The translations under genes and the position numbers were made by a program. From positions 1-64,000 of the forward strand of contig JBBRYI010000013.1 in the NCBI GenBank assembly GCA_038237805.1: 64,000 nt of DNA. Direction: 5' to 3'. Source of the DNA: JBBQFI01 sp038237805. GTDB lineage: Bacteria > Verrucomicrobiota > Verrucomicrobiia > Chthoniobacterales > UBA10450. The notes beneath the pieces were generated by a model, which was given only the letters and a program-made list of their open reading frames with translations, made no database searches and had not been told where the DNA came from. Of this stretch, positions 32,151-40,630 are shown piece by piece (position 1 is the first letter of the stretch; each line of letters starts with the position of its first letter).

Positions 32151-33081
32151 GGCGCGACGGTCCGTCGCGCCTAGCTTGGTCCACATCTCGCCTGATTTGC
32201 TCGGTCAATGCTTCCAAGCTATCGAATTTTTTTTCCGCGCGAAGATAGCGAACGAAACGGACCTCAACATCTTCTCCGTAAATCTCACGGTTCAGATCGA
32301 ACAAATGTAATTCGAGCAACCGCTCCGGTTTCGCATCGGTGACCGTGGGTCGATAGCCGAGATTAGCGACACCGCGATAAGTTGCGCCGTTGAGTTCCGC
32401 TTCGGCAACATAGACGCCGTTGGGAGGAAATTGTTCCGAATGCGCGCTTAAGTTCGCGGTCGGAAAACCAAGCTGGCGGCCGAGATGTGCCCCCGCCTTT
32501 ACCGTTCCGAGGATCGTATACTCGCGTCCCAGCATCGTCGCTGCTTTCGCAAAATCACCATGCTCGATCGCACGCCGGATCTCCGTGCTGCTGACAACAG
32601 TTCCGTTAATGGTGACGGGCTTGATCCCGACGACGTTAAAGTCGTCTTGCGAACCCAGTTGTTTCAGCAAAGCGAGATTGCCCGCGCGACCTTTGCCAAA
32701 CGACCACTCATGACCGACGCAAATTTCACGCAGTGGATTTGATTGCCTAACGAGTTGGTGAACGAATTCTTCGGGCGGGGTCGAGGCAAATTCTTTGTCG
32801 AAAGTTAAAACGAGAAGATGCGCCACGCCGAGATTACGAATGAGCGCGATCTTGTGTTGCGTCGCGGTTAATAAATGTGGCGCCTTGTCTGGTCGCAAAA
32901 CTTTTGCCGGGTGTGGATCGAACGTGACCACTACCGGTGTGCCTCGGTCTTCTGCTGCATGTTGCGCCGATGTGCGAATAACTGCTTGATGTCCGAGGTG
33001 GACGCCATCGAAAACTCCAATCGCGAGAAAGAGTGGCCCGGGCAACTTCGCGAGCTCGGGAATCGATCGCAGGACCTCCAT
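32140..33081 (-). CDS. ribF: Bifunctional riboflavin kinase / FAD synthetase RibF
   Basis: This 313-residue enzyme makes FMN and then FAD from riboflavin. The N-terminal adenylyltransferase domain has LAIGVFDGVHLGHQAVI, VVVTFDPHPAKVL and VGHEWSFGKGRAGN. The linker VSSTEIRRAIEHGD leads to the C-terminal kinase domain (HLGRQLGFPTANL, PPNGVYVAEA, VANLGYRPTV). Length is typical. It is the last gene of the nusA-infB operon, separated from truB by a hairpin repeat. Its LVRQ codons (CTC GTT AGG CAA) contain a GCCTAACGA word at 32745-32753. Confidence 0.96.
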   Translation of the reverse strand: MEVLRSIPELAKLPGPLFLAIGVFDGVHLGHQAVIRTSAQHAAEDRGTPVVVTFDPHPAKVLRPDKAPHLLTATQHKIALIRNLGVAHLLVLTFDKEFASTPPEEFVHQLVRQSNPLREICVGHEWSFGKGRAGNLALLKQLGSQDDFNVVGIKPVTINGTVVSSTEIRRAIEHGDFAKAATMLGREYTILGTVKAGAHLGRQLGFPTANLSAHSEQFPPNGVYVAEAELNGATYRGVANLGYRPTVTDAKPERLLELHLFDLNREIYGEDVEVRFVRYLRAEKKFDSLEALTEQIRRDVDQARRDGPSRPTG

Positions 33082-33136
33082 TCTTAGAAAATAACGTTCG
33101 GGCGTGATCCAAAAGTTGGGGCACTCATCTCGCCTT

Positions 33137-33213
33137 CATTCTGAGCGAAGCGAAGAACCTCGCAAGTACATCAGGCTTACAAAGGGAGGTCCCTCGCTGC
33201 GCTCGGGATGACA
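33137..33213. repeat. Long hairpin repeat (TTCTGAGCGAAGCGAAG type), copy 1
   Basis: The left arm CATTCTGAGCGAAGCGAAGA and right arm (…CCCTCGCTGCGCTCGGGATG) are imperfect complements enclosing a variable loop. The copy at 35281-35359 has the same arms and a different loop. It lies between truB and ribF. Confidence 0.8.
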
Positions 33214-33222
33214 TTTTATTCG

Positions 33223-33948
33223 TTAGGCGCCGCGCATGCGCGAGACTTCGGGCAAACTCAGGATGCGATCAAGAATGGCGAGCGGCTCCGCTGTCTTTAT
33301 TTCATCGACCGTAATTGCTCCGCTCACATCGAAGCGTCCTGATTTCGTCCGCCGCAAGGATTGCAAATGCGCGCCGCAGCCGACCGCTTCGCCAATGTCG
33401 TGCGCGTAGGTGCGAACGTAAAATCCCTTGCTGCAGACGACACTGAAATCTATTTCCGGCAACGCGATTCGATCAATACTGTAGCGGTAAACGTGAACGA
33501 GCCTAGGCTCGCGCTCCACCACTTTTCCCTGGCGCGCCAGCTTGTAAAGCGGCACGCCCCCCTGCTTGATCGCCGACACCATCGGCGGCATTTGATAAAA
33601 ATCGCCGCAGAATTTTTCGAACGCGCCGCGCACATCGGCGTTGGTCAGGTGATTGGGCACTGGCCGTTCTTCTACGACTTCGCCGGCGCGGTCCTGCGTC
33701 GACGTTGTTATCCCAAGCTTCATCGTGCCGACGTACTCTTTGTCTTCACTCATCAGGAGATCCTGAATTTTCGTTCCGCGTCCGAGCGTGAGCAAAAGCA
33801 ATCCCGTCGCAATTGGATCAAGGGTCCCGCAGTGGCCAACTTTTTTGATCTGCAGGCGCCGCCTAACGAGTGCGACGACGTCATGCGAAGTCATCCCCGC
33901 CGCTTTGTCGACCAGGAGGACGCCGTCAGGAGTTGCAGTCAATGACAT
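33223..33948 (-). CDS. truB: tRNA pseudouridine-55 synthase TruB
   Basis: This 241-residue enzyme converts U55 in the T loop of tRNAs to pseudouridine. The N-terminal block GVLLVDKAAGMTSHDVVALV and the active-site block VGHCGTLDPIATGLLLLTLG with catalytic Asp44 are intact, as are YVGTMKLGITTSTQDRAGEV and SKGFYVRTYAHDIGEAVGCG. The PUA-type tail is short. It overlaps nrnA by 23 bases and ends at a TAA lying inside a GCCTAACGA word. A second copy of that word (33861-33869) encodes its LVRR residues. Confidence 0.95.
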   Translation of the reverse strand: MSLTATPDGVLLVDKAAGMTSHDVVALVRRRLQIKKVGHCGTLDPIATGLLLLTLGRGTKIQDLLMSEDKEYVGTMKLGITTSTQDRAGEVVEERPVPNHLTNADVRGAFEKFCGDFYQMPPMVSAIKQGGVPLYKLARQGKVVEREPRLVHVYRYSIDRIALPEIDFSVVCSKGFYVRTYAHDIGEAVGCGAHLQSLRRTKSGRFDVSGAITVDEIKTAEPLAILDRILSLPEVSRMRGA

Positions 33949-34906
33949 GACAAACTTCCCTCAGCACTCGCTCCTGCACTTCGGCAAGCGTTCCCCGCAC
34001 GCGCGCACCTGCTGCGAGTTTATGACCGCCGCCGCCAAATTTCTGACAGATCGCGCAAACATCCGCGGTCTCGCTCTTCGATCGCATGCTCACGCGCACT
34101 TTGCCTTCCGCGAGCTCTTCGAAGAAGATCGCGACGATTACACCTTGTATTGCACGCAGATGATCGATCAATCCTTCATTGTCTTCCGGTTTGGCGCCAA
34201 CTTTCTGCGCCATTTCCAAACTCAAACTAAAACTTGCGATCCGGCCGTCGGCATCGAAGCGCATTTTGTCGAGCAGAAGCCGAAGCAATTCGATGCGGCG
34301 TCGCGGATAACTTTCGTAGATTTGCTGGCTCAGATTGCCGACGTCGACTCCAGCGCGGATCAACTCCGCCGCGATTTCAAACGTGCGTGCGGTGGTATTC
34401 GGATATTGAAACGATCCGGTGTCGGTTGAAATGGCTGTGAAAAGATTTTCGGCGATCGCACGGTTCATGGGCAGCTGCTCGCTTTTCATCAATTCGAAAA
34501 GGATTTGGCCGGTTGCGGGAGATTCGGCATCGATGTAGACCAGATCACCATAGCGCGGATTGCTCGGGTGATGATCGATGTTGATCCAAACTTTTGCACG
34601 ACCCGCCGCCGCCGCCGCTGTCCCAAGACGGTTCTGCGTAGCGGTGTCGAGCGCAATGGCGACGTCGAATTCTTCTGGCTCTGGCGGGGGCCGTGTCAGA
34701 ATTTCCGCCTTTGGCAGAAAGCTGTATTTCTCCAGCATGCCGTCCTCATTCCAAGCCTTCGCGTTTTTTCCCATTGCTTGTAATGACAACGCGAGCGCGA
34801 TTTGGCTCCCAAGCGCGTCGCCATCGGGGCGAACGTGGCTCAAGACTGCGAAGCGCTGATGTTCGCGCAGCGCACGTCCGATCTCGGCGAATGGGCTGTT
34901 GCTCAC
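33926..34906 (-). CDS. nrnA: DHH-family phosphoesterase, NrnA-like oligoribonuclease/pAp phosphatase
   Basis: This 326-residue protein has the four DHH motifs: LSHVRPDGDALGSQIAL, VAIALDTATQNRLG, VWINIDHHPSNPRYGD and ISTDTGSFQYPNTTA. The DHHA1 domain ends with the GGGHKLAAGARVRG glycine motif. NrnA degrades short RNAs to mononucleotides and dephosphorylates pAp. Its place between rbfA and truB, overlapping both, is a common arrangement. Cytosolic. Start ATG 34906 overlaps the rbfA stop by four bases. Confidence 0.93.
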   Translation of the reverse strand: MSNSPFAEIGRALREHQRFAVLSHVRPDGDALGSQIALALSLQAMGKNAKAWNEDGMLEKYSFLPKAEILTRPPPEPEEFDVAIALDTATQNRLGTAAAAAGRAKVWINIDHHPSNPRYGDLVYIDAESPATGQILFELMKSEQLPMNRAIAENLFTAISTDTGSFQYPNTTARTFEIAAELIRAGVDVGNLSQQIYESYPRRRIELLRLLLDKMRFDADGRIASFSLSLEMAQKVGAKPEDNEGLIDHLRAIQGVIVAIFFEELAEGKVRVSMRSKSETADVCAICQKFGGGGHKLAAGARVRGTLAEVQERVLREVCHVIDCNS

Positions 34907-35250
34907 TCGCGCTTGCTTTCGGGCGTTTCGATTTCTTGCAGAATCTCGATAACACGCGCTCCGCGTTCCACTGAATCATCCAGATGAAAAAGGAGATGCG
35001 GTGTGTATTTCAAAATCACATGGCGGGCGAGGTCCGCCTGCAACATGGTGCGATTTTCGTCCAGTTTCTGCATCGCCGCCGCGCGTCCTTCGCCAAGGAC
35101 ACTAACGTAAACGTGCGCTGACTTGAGATCGGGTGTGACGTCAACTTGATTGATTGTGACGAGCGCTTTTTCGAACGTGATGTCACGCGTAATCAAAAGG
35201 CTGAGCTCTCGCTTCATCAGCTCATTAACGCGAAGTAATCGGTGTTTCAT
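34903..35250 (-). CDS. rbfA: 30S ribosome-binding factor RbfA
   Basis: This 115-residue protein has the RbfA KH-like fold signature: HRLLRVNELMKRELSLLITR, VDVTPDLKSAHVYVSVLGEG and LDENRTMLQADLARHVILKY then TPHLLFHLDDSVERG. It helps 16S rRNA 5'-end maturation and cold adaptation. Length is normal. It lies between infB (with a hairpin repeat in the gap) and nrnA (four-base overlap). Confidence 0.95.
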   Translation of the reverse strand: MKHRLLRVNELMKRELSLLITRDITFEKALVTINQVDVTPDLKSAHVYVSVLGEGRAAAMQKLDENRTMLQADLARHVILKYTPHLLFHLDDSVERGARVIEILQEIETPESKRE

Positions 35251-35280
35251 TAATAGATGCAGAGGGAACGGCCTTTCGCC

Positions 35281-35359
35281 GTCATTCTGAGCGAAGCGAA
35301 GAACCTCTCAAATAACGACTGGCGTAATTTGTGAGGTCCCTCGCTGCGCTCGGGATGAC
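35281..35359. repeat. Long hairpin repeat (TTCTGAGCGAAGCGAAG type), copy 2
   Basis: GTCATTCTGAGCGAAGCGAA at left pairs with TCGCTGCGCTCGGGATGAC at right with a few mismatches. It lies between infB and rbfA. The arms match the copy at 33137-33213 but the loop differs. Confidence 0.8.
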
Positions 35360-35387
35360 AACGCGCGGTGTGCAAGATGGATCGCAA

Positions 35388-37667
35388 TCACAATTTCTGC
35401 GCGATCTGCTCAAGTTGATAGCACTCGATGATGTCGCCTACTTGATATTCGTTGAAATCACCGAGCTTGATGCCGCATTCCAGACCAGAACGAACTTCTT
35501 TCACGTCGTCCTGGAAACGTCGGAGCGTCGATAATCCGCCATCGTAAACCGGCTGACGCCGGCGCAACACACGCGCACGTGCGGTGCGAGCGACGCGGCC
35601 ATCCGTAACCAAACAACCGGCCACAATTCCGCGGCTCAATTGGAAAACTTGTTTCACCTCGGCGTGACCGATGACGCTTTCGCGATGTTCCGGGTCGAGC
35701 AACCCGGCCATGGCTTCTTTGATCTGATCGATCAGTTCGTAAATGATGCTGTAAAGTTTTACCTGCACGCCTTCGCGTTTCGCCGCGGTCACAGCATTGC
35801 TCTCAACTTTTACGTTGAAGCCGACGACGACTGCATTCGAAGCGCTCGCCAGCAACATGTCGGATTCAGAGATCGGGCCGACGCCGGAATGAATGATCTC
35901 GAGATCAATTTTCTTGCTTTCGATTTGTTTGAGCGCCCCGACCAAAGCTTCGAGCGAACCTTGCGCATCGCATTTCAAAACAATGCGCAAAACTTTTTTG
36001 CCGTCTGCGGCTTCAAGCAGGCTTTCGAGTGTCGCGCGCTGTGGCGTTGTTAATTTTTCCGCGCGCTTCGCCACCAGACGTTCTTCGCTCAAAGTTTTTG
36101 CCGAGCGCTCCGATTCCATGACCAGGAACTCATCCCCGGCGTTCGGCAGTCCGGTAAATCCGAGAACTTTAACGGGCGTCGAAGGACCAGCTTCTTTGAT
36201 CGGTTCGCCCCGATCGTTCATAAGCGATTTCACTTTGCCGCCGTAGTCGCCACTGATGAATGCATCCCCTACTTTCAGTGTTCCCATTTGCACGATGACC
36301 GTGGCAGTTGGTCCGCGACCCGGTTCGACTTGCGCTTCGATCACCGTTCCCCGCGGTGTCGCTGTGGGCGACGCCTTCAATTCCATCACTTCAGCCTGCA
36401 GCGACATCATCTCGAGCAATTGATCGATGCCGGTGCCCTTCGTAGCGGAAACGGGCACGACAATTGTCTCACCGCCCCAATCTTCCGGCGATAGTTCGCG
36501 CTCCTGCAATTGTTGCTTTACGCGATCGATATTCGCCGAAGGCAAATCGATCTTATTAATCGCGACGAGGATCTTCACATGCGGCGCGGCTTTCGCGTGA
36601 TTGATCGCTTCAATCGTTTGCGGCATTAGACCGTCATCGGCCGCCACGACTAGAACGACAATGTCGGTAACACTCGCGCCTCGCGCGCGCATCGCTGTAA
36701 ATGCGGCGTGGCCCGGCGTGTCGAGAAATGTGATCTTCGTTCCTTTGTGATCGACCGAGTAAGCGCCGATGTGCTGCGTAATGCCACCGGCTTCACCGGC
36801 CGCGACACGTGTTTTGCGAATCGCATCCATCAACGACGTTTTACCGTGGTCGACATGACCCATGAAAGTGATGATCGGCCCGCGAGTTTTGAGCTCTTCT
36901 TCTTTCTCGATGACCGGCGGCGGCGGCGCGACGACGACTTGCTCGACTTTATGAACACCGGCGCCTTTTTCTCGCCGCTCCATCTCGAAAACAAATCCGT
37001 GATTTTCGCAGATCTTTGTCGCGACATCGGGCTCGATCGTTTGTTCCGCGTTTGCGAAAATATTAAACGTCACCATCAGCTCTTTGATCAGCTGGTGATT
37101 TTTCAATCCGAGATGGCTCGCGATTTCCTTCACGATGATCGGCGGCTTGATGTGGATGACTTTCTTGTCTTCCACCTCCGATTCCGCCGCGGCTGTTGTT
37201 GCTCCATCCCCAGTCTGTCCATCGGGGGTCGAAACCTTTGCCGGAGCGGGAGCTTCGACACTCGGTTCGGGTGTCGACGCCGGCGTGGGGCCCGGAACTA
37301 CTTCCTGCGTTGCTCGAATACGAGAAATCGGCGGCAGCACCGTGCGCTTTACTTTCTCTTCTTCTGCCGTGCGTTTCGCCCGCGGCTTCGCCTCATCGAT
37401 AAGCGAGACCGTTTCGGCACGTGATTTCGGCGCCGGTTTGGGCGGAGGGGTTTCTACAGCTGCCGGTTTCGGTCTCTCAATTTTGGGCAGCGTTTTTACT
37501 GCAGGTGTCGCGGCGCGTGGACTCTTGGGTGGCGCAGCAGTCGACTTGGCCGGCGCCTTGGTCTGTTTGCGTTTAGGCGCAGCTGCCTTGTGGGAAACGG
37601 CGGCAGAAGATTTGCGTGCCGGCGCGGATTTGCGCGCCGTCGTCTTGCCCGTCGTTTTTGTTGCCAT
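35388..37667 (-). CDS. infB: Translation initiation factor IF-2
   Basis: This 759-residue GTPase places initiator tRNA on the 30S subunit. The first 150 residues are Lys/Pro/Ala-rich and disordered. An IF2_N module follows (PPIIVKEIASHLGLKNHQLI). The G domain has GHVDHGKTSLMDAI (G1), GGITQHIGAYSV (G2), DTPGHAAF (G3), NKIDLP (G4) and SATKGTG (G5). Domains II-IV end in the conserved LECGIKLGDFNEYQVGDIIE. It follows nusA by 53 bases, a gap that holds a GCCTAACGA word at 37703-37711. Confidence 0.97.
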   Translation of the reverse strand: MATKTTGKTTARKSAPARKSSAAVSHKAAAPKRKQTKAPAKSTAAPPKSPRAATPAVKTLPKIERPKPAAVETPPPKPAPKSRAETVSLIDEAKPRAKRTAEEEKVKRTVLPPISRIRATQEVVPGPTPASTPEPSVEAPAPAKVSTPDGQTGDGATTAAAESEVEDKKVIHIKPPIIVKEIASHLGLKNHQLIKELMVTFNIFANAEQTIEPDVATKICENHGFVFEMERREKGAGVHKVEQVVVAPPPPVIEKEEELKTRGPIITFMGHVDHGKTSLMDAIRKTRVAAGEAGGITQHIGAYSVDHKGTKITFLDTPGHAAFTAMRARGASVTDIVVLVVAADDGLMPQTIEAINHAKAAPHVKILVAINKIDLPSANIDRVKQQLQERELSPEDWGGETIVVPVSATKGTGIDQLLEMMSLQAEVMELKASPTATPRGTVIEAQVEPGRGPTATVIVQMGTLKVGDAFISGDYGGKVKSLMNDRGEPIKEAGPSTPVKVLGFTGLPNAGDEFLVMESERSAKTLSEERLVAKRAEKLTTPQRATLESLLEAADGKKVLRIVLKCDAQGSLEALVGALKQIESKKIDLEIIHSGVGPISESDMLLASASNAVVVGFNVKVESNAVTAAKREGVQVKLYSIIYELIDQIKEAMAGLLDPEHRESVIGHAEVKQVFQLSRGIVAGCLVTDGRVARTARARVLRRRQPVYDGGLSTLRRFQDDVKEVRSGLECGIKLGDFNEYQVGDIIECYQLEQIAQKL

Positions 37668-37720
37668 CGTGTTTTTCTAAAAATCTGCTCATGGCTTCGA
37701 GCGCCTAACGAGAAGCCATT

Positions 37721-38974
37721 TTATTCTGCTGCCGCGGTCTCCCGTGGCACTGCGTTGTAAATTTCCTGCGCCTTCGCTTCGTCCACGCCGAGAATATCGA
37801 CGAAGTCGCTCGCGTCAGCATCGCGCAAACCCTCCAAATTCGTAAAGCCGGATTTCACGAGCGTGAGCGCCTGCTGTTCGGTAATAGGTAACGCGCTGCC
37901 GAGACTTTGCGCAGCCTGCGCCACCTTTTGCTCCACCGCTGTCGTAGCCGACGTATCCTTGTCGATATTAATTTCCCAGCCGGTCAGACGCGAAGTCAGC
38001 CGCGCGTTTTGTCCCTTCTTCCCGATCGCAAGCGAAAGCTGATCTTCATCGACCGAAATCTGCACGCTCTTTTTTTCCGGATCGAAAACGAGATTCTTCA
38101 CCTTCGCCGGCTTGAGCGCTTCGAGCACATATTCCTTCGGATCGGAGCTCCAGCGGATGATGTCCACCTTTTCGTTGTTCAATTCGCGCACGATATTTTT
38201 CACCCGCGAACCGCGCATGCCAACGCATGCGCCAACGGGATCAACTTTGTCGTTCGCGCTCGTGACTGCGATCTTGGTCCGATAACCGGCCTCGCGCGCA
38301 ATTCCGCGAATTTCCACGGTTCCGTCATTGATCTCGCTCACTTCCAATTCAAAAAGACGGCGCACGAAATTCGGATGACTGCGCGAGACGATGATTTCCG
38401 GCCCGCGAATTCCATTCTCGACTGCGACGACATATGCGCGCAGACGATCGCCAACATTGTAATCTTCCACCACCACGCGTTCGCGTTGCGGCATGATCGC
38501 TTCAAATTTTCCGAGATCGAGAATGACGTCCGAACGATCGAAACGTCGCACCGTTCCGCTGACGATTTCGCCGGCCCGATCCTTGAATTCTTCGTAGATC
38601 ATTTCCTTCTCGACCTGACGGATGCGCTGCATCATCGCCTGCTTCGCCGTTTGCGCAGCGATGCGACCAAAGTTTCGCGGCGTTACTTCCACTTCGACAG
38701 TGTCGCCAACCTTCGCGTCCTCTTTGATTTTGCGCGCCTTGGAAACCTCGATCTCATCCTGCGGATTTCCGACATGATCGACGACCATGAGATTAGCGAG
38801 CGCGCGGATTTCGCCTGTCTTCGGATTGATATCGATATGGAGGTCACGTGACGCACTGACGCTCTTTTTCGAAGCGGAAAGCAGGGCGTTCGAAACTGCC
38901 TCGAGCAGGATTTCGCGTTTGATGCCGCGCTCCCGTTCCAGGTAATCCAACATCGCTATAAACTCGGCGTTCAT
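37721..38974 (-). CDS. nusA: Transcription termination/antitermination protein NusA
   Basis: This 417-residue RNA polymerase-binding factor controls pausing, termination and antitermination. In order it has the N-terminal domain (LDYLERERGIKREILLEAVS), the S1 domain (GTVRRFDRSDVILDLGKFEA), KH1-KH2 (VGACVGMRGSRVKNIVRELN and AIGKKGQNARLTSRLTGWEI) and a single C-terminal helix-hairpin-helix repeat. The usual upstream rimP gene is absent, since the ArnT-like gene diverges here. A good promoter and an intrinsic terminator stand in the 70-base leader, which suggests that NusA controls its own synthesis. Confidence 0.96.
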   Translation of the reverse strand: MNAEFIAMLDYLERERGIKREILLEAVSNALLSASKKSVSASRDLHIDINPKTGEIRALANLMVVDHVGNPQDEIEVSKARKIKEDAKVGDTVEVEVTPRNFGRIAAQTAKQAMMQRIRQVEKEMIYEEFKDRAGEIVSGTVRRFDRSDVILDLGKFEAIMPQRERVVVEDYNVGDRLRAYVVAVENGIRGPEIIVSRSHPNFVRRLFELEVSEINDGTVEIRGIAREAGYRTKIAVTSANDKVDPVGACVGMRGSRVKNIVRELNNEKVDIIRWSSDPKEYVLEALKPAKVKNLVFDPEKKSVQISVDEDQLSLAIGKKGQNARLTSRLTGWEINIDKDTSATTAVEQKVAQAAQSLGSALPITEQQALTLVKSGFTNLEGLRDADASDFVDILGVDEAKAQEIYNAVPRETAAAE

Positions 38975-38997
38975 AAAAACATCCAGCCCGCACAGAC

Positions 38998-39026
38998 AAA
39001 AAAGAGTGGGACACCAGCTCCCACTC
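38998..39026 (-). terminator. Intrinsic terminator in the nusA leader (attenuator candidate)
   Basis: On the minus strand GAGTGGGA, loop GCTGGTG and TCCCACTC form a perfect 8-bp stem, followed at once by TTTTTT. It ends about 24 bases before the nusA start and about 20 bases after the predicted transcript start. No other minus-strand gene lies upstream, so it can only act on nusA transcripts. Confidence 0.75.
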
Positions 39027-39050
39027 CAATCCTGCGCGGACTAGGCGCGG

Positions 39051-39079
39051 AACTTAATTTTGCCCCATGCATTCGTCAA
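39051..39079 (-). promoter_or_regulatory. Predicted sigma-70 promoter of the nusA operon
   Basis: On the minus strand TTGACG (39079-39074), a 17-base spacer and TAAGTT (39056-39051) match the housekeeping pattern, best in the -35 box. Transcription would start near 39044. Confidence 0.55.
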
Positions 39080-39102
39080 GAGGCGGTTTGGCTGTGACCG
39101 GC

Positions 39103-39131
39103 TGTGGCCGGGATCGCCGATCCCGGCTACA
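39103..39131. repeat. Hairpin repeat with TGTG/TACA ends
   Basis: GCCGGGATC and GATCCCGGC form a perfect 9-bp stem with a GCC loop, flanked by TGT and ACA. It lies between the nusA promoter and the ArnT-like start and resembles the hairpins at 5520 and 21391. Confidence 0.6.
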
Positions 39132-39139
39132 ATGCGCGA

Positions 39140-40567
39140 ATGGCGAGCCGGCTCTTCCTCGTAATCGCTGTATGGGCCGCAGTTTATCTTCCCGCGCTCG
39201 GTTCACTCGAAATTAAGGGCGAAGAAGGCCGTCGCATTCTTCCTGCGATCTCAATGCTCGAAACCGGCAACTATCTCGTGCCGCAGATCGGCAGTGAACC
39301 GTATCTGCGCAAACCGCCGCTGATCAACTGGCTCGTCGCAGCATCATTCAAACTTTTCGGCGCGCGCAACGAATGGACGGCGCGATTGCCCTCCGCCCTT
39401 TGCGTGCTCGCCGTCGCGATTGCTTTCATCACCATTGCGCGATCGAGCTTGGGCGCGACCGGCTCGCTCATCGCCGCGTCAATCTGGCTGACGAATTTCG
39501 GAATCGTCGAGAAAGGTCGCTTGATCGAGATCGAAGCGCTTTACGTTTCGCTTTTTGCTCTGGCGATGATCTGCTGGTTGAGCGGCTGGCGCGAACGCCG
39601 GTCGCAGTGGTTAACGTGGACTTTACCGTTCGTATTTCTTGGTCTTGGTTTGCTCGCCAAAGGTCCGGTTCATCTCATTTTCTTCTACGCGATTGTAGTC
39701 GCGATTCTTTGGCGAGGTCGCGAATTGCGCCAACTGTTCACGCCTGCGCATTTCGTCGGCATTCTGATCATGCTCGCGATCTTTGCTGCATGGGCGATCC
39801 CGTACTTGCAAGCGACGTCTGGGGGAAACGTCGCGCATGTTTGGTCGCGCCAGTTTTCCGGTCGCGTCAGTGGTGAAGATTTTAAATTCAGCGGCTGGAT
39901 TCTAAATATTCCCCGCGGGTTGGGATATTTTCTGCCGTGGATTCTGCTCCTGCCGTTTGCCCGCCGCGCCGAGTTTGCGAACGAGAACGATCGCCGCATC
40001 GCACGTGGACTGGGGTGGGGGATCGCGATTTCGTTTGTTGTGGTGAGTTTAATTCCGGGTGCGGTTTCGCGTTACACCATGCCGCTAATCGCGCCGATGT
40101 GCTGGTTGATGGCGACCTTGCTCTGTGCGGAACGATTGGACTTGCCGCGGTGGTTGCGGCTCCGTCGCCCTGCATTCGTTAGGCCGCAGTTGCGGTTGGC
40201 TTTGATTGTCGCGATCGTCGCGGCGGTGGGAATGTCCGCTTACGCCATCGCCGCTGTCCCGCGATTGCAGCAACGGCAAAAAACAAAGACGATCGCTGCG
40301 CAGATCGACGAGACCGTTCCCCAATCCGAGCATCTGTACGCGGTCGATCCGGACTTTCAGCCGTTTCTTTTTTACGTCCGTGCGCCGCTAATCTACGTCA
40401 GCCGGCTGAGCGATATACCGCGACGCGCCCGCTATTTTTTGGTCCAACCGGAGAACGAACAGGCCGCGCAAACGAGCGATCAATGGTCGCCTCTTCATCC
40501 TCGTCCGGTTCTGCATATTAAAGATTATCGCAATCGTCAGACGATTCTCTTTGCGATTGCACCTTAA
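39140..40567 (+). CDS. ArnT/PMT-like glycosyltransferase (family 39-type)
   Basis: From ATG 39140 this is a 475-residue polytopic membrane protein. The periplasmic first loop has LEIKGEEGRRILPAISMLET then GNYLVPQIGSEPYLRKPPLI. That is the typical ArnT/Dol-P-Man transferase pattern with a conserved acidic pair and the KPPL box. About ten or more hydrophobic helices follow. Such enzymes use a polyprenyl-phosphate sugar to modify lipid A, proteins or other acceptors outside the inner membrane. Substrates are unknown. It diverges from nusA. Codons FVRP carry a GCCTAACGA word on the opposite strand (40176-40184). Confidence 0.88.
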   Translation: MASRLFLVIAVWAAVYLPALGSLEIKGEEGRRILPAISMLETGNYLVPQIGSEPYLRKPPLINWLVAASFKLFGARNEWTARLPSALCVLAVAIAFITIARSSLGATGSLIAASIWLTNFGIVEKGRLIEIEALYVSLFALAMICWLSGWRERRSQWLTWTLPFVFLGLGLLAKGPVHLIFFYAIVVAILWRGRELRQLFTPAHFVGILIMLAIFAAWAIPYLQATSGGNVAHVWSRQFSGRVSGEDFKFSGWILNIPRGLGYFLPWILLLPFARRAEFANENDRRIARGLGWGIAISFVVVSLIPGAVSRYTMPLIAPMCWLMATLLCAERLDLPRWLRLRRPAFVRPQLRLALIVAIVAAVGMSAYAIAAVPRLQQRQKTKTIAAQIDETVPQSEHLYAVDPDFQPFLFYVRAPLIYVSRLSDIPRRARYFLVQPENEQAAQTSDQWSPLHPRPVLHIKDYRNRQTILFAIAP

Positions 40568-40579
40568 CGGGAGTCTAAG

Positions 40580-40621
40580 TTGACAAAGATCCGAAACAGG
40601 AAATCGTTAGCATGCTAACGA
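40580..40621 (+). promoter_or_regulatory. Promoter and palindromic operator of the marR-RND operon
   Basis: A consensus TTGACA lies at 40580-40585. A perfect 18-bp palindrome, TCGTTAGCA followed by TGCTAACGA, lies at 40604-40621 where the -10 box should be, nine bases before the marR start. A MarR dimer bound there would block transcription, giving autorepression. Its TCGTTAG half resembles the dispersed GCCTAACGA word. Confidence 0.7.
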
Positions 40622-40630
40622 ATTTTCCGA

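Noticed and set aside
36708..38851. Plus-strand frames of 238 and 314 codons opposite infB and nusA
   Set aside because: They are antisense to two certain genes and show no family signal.
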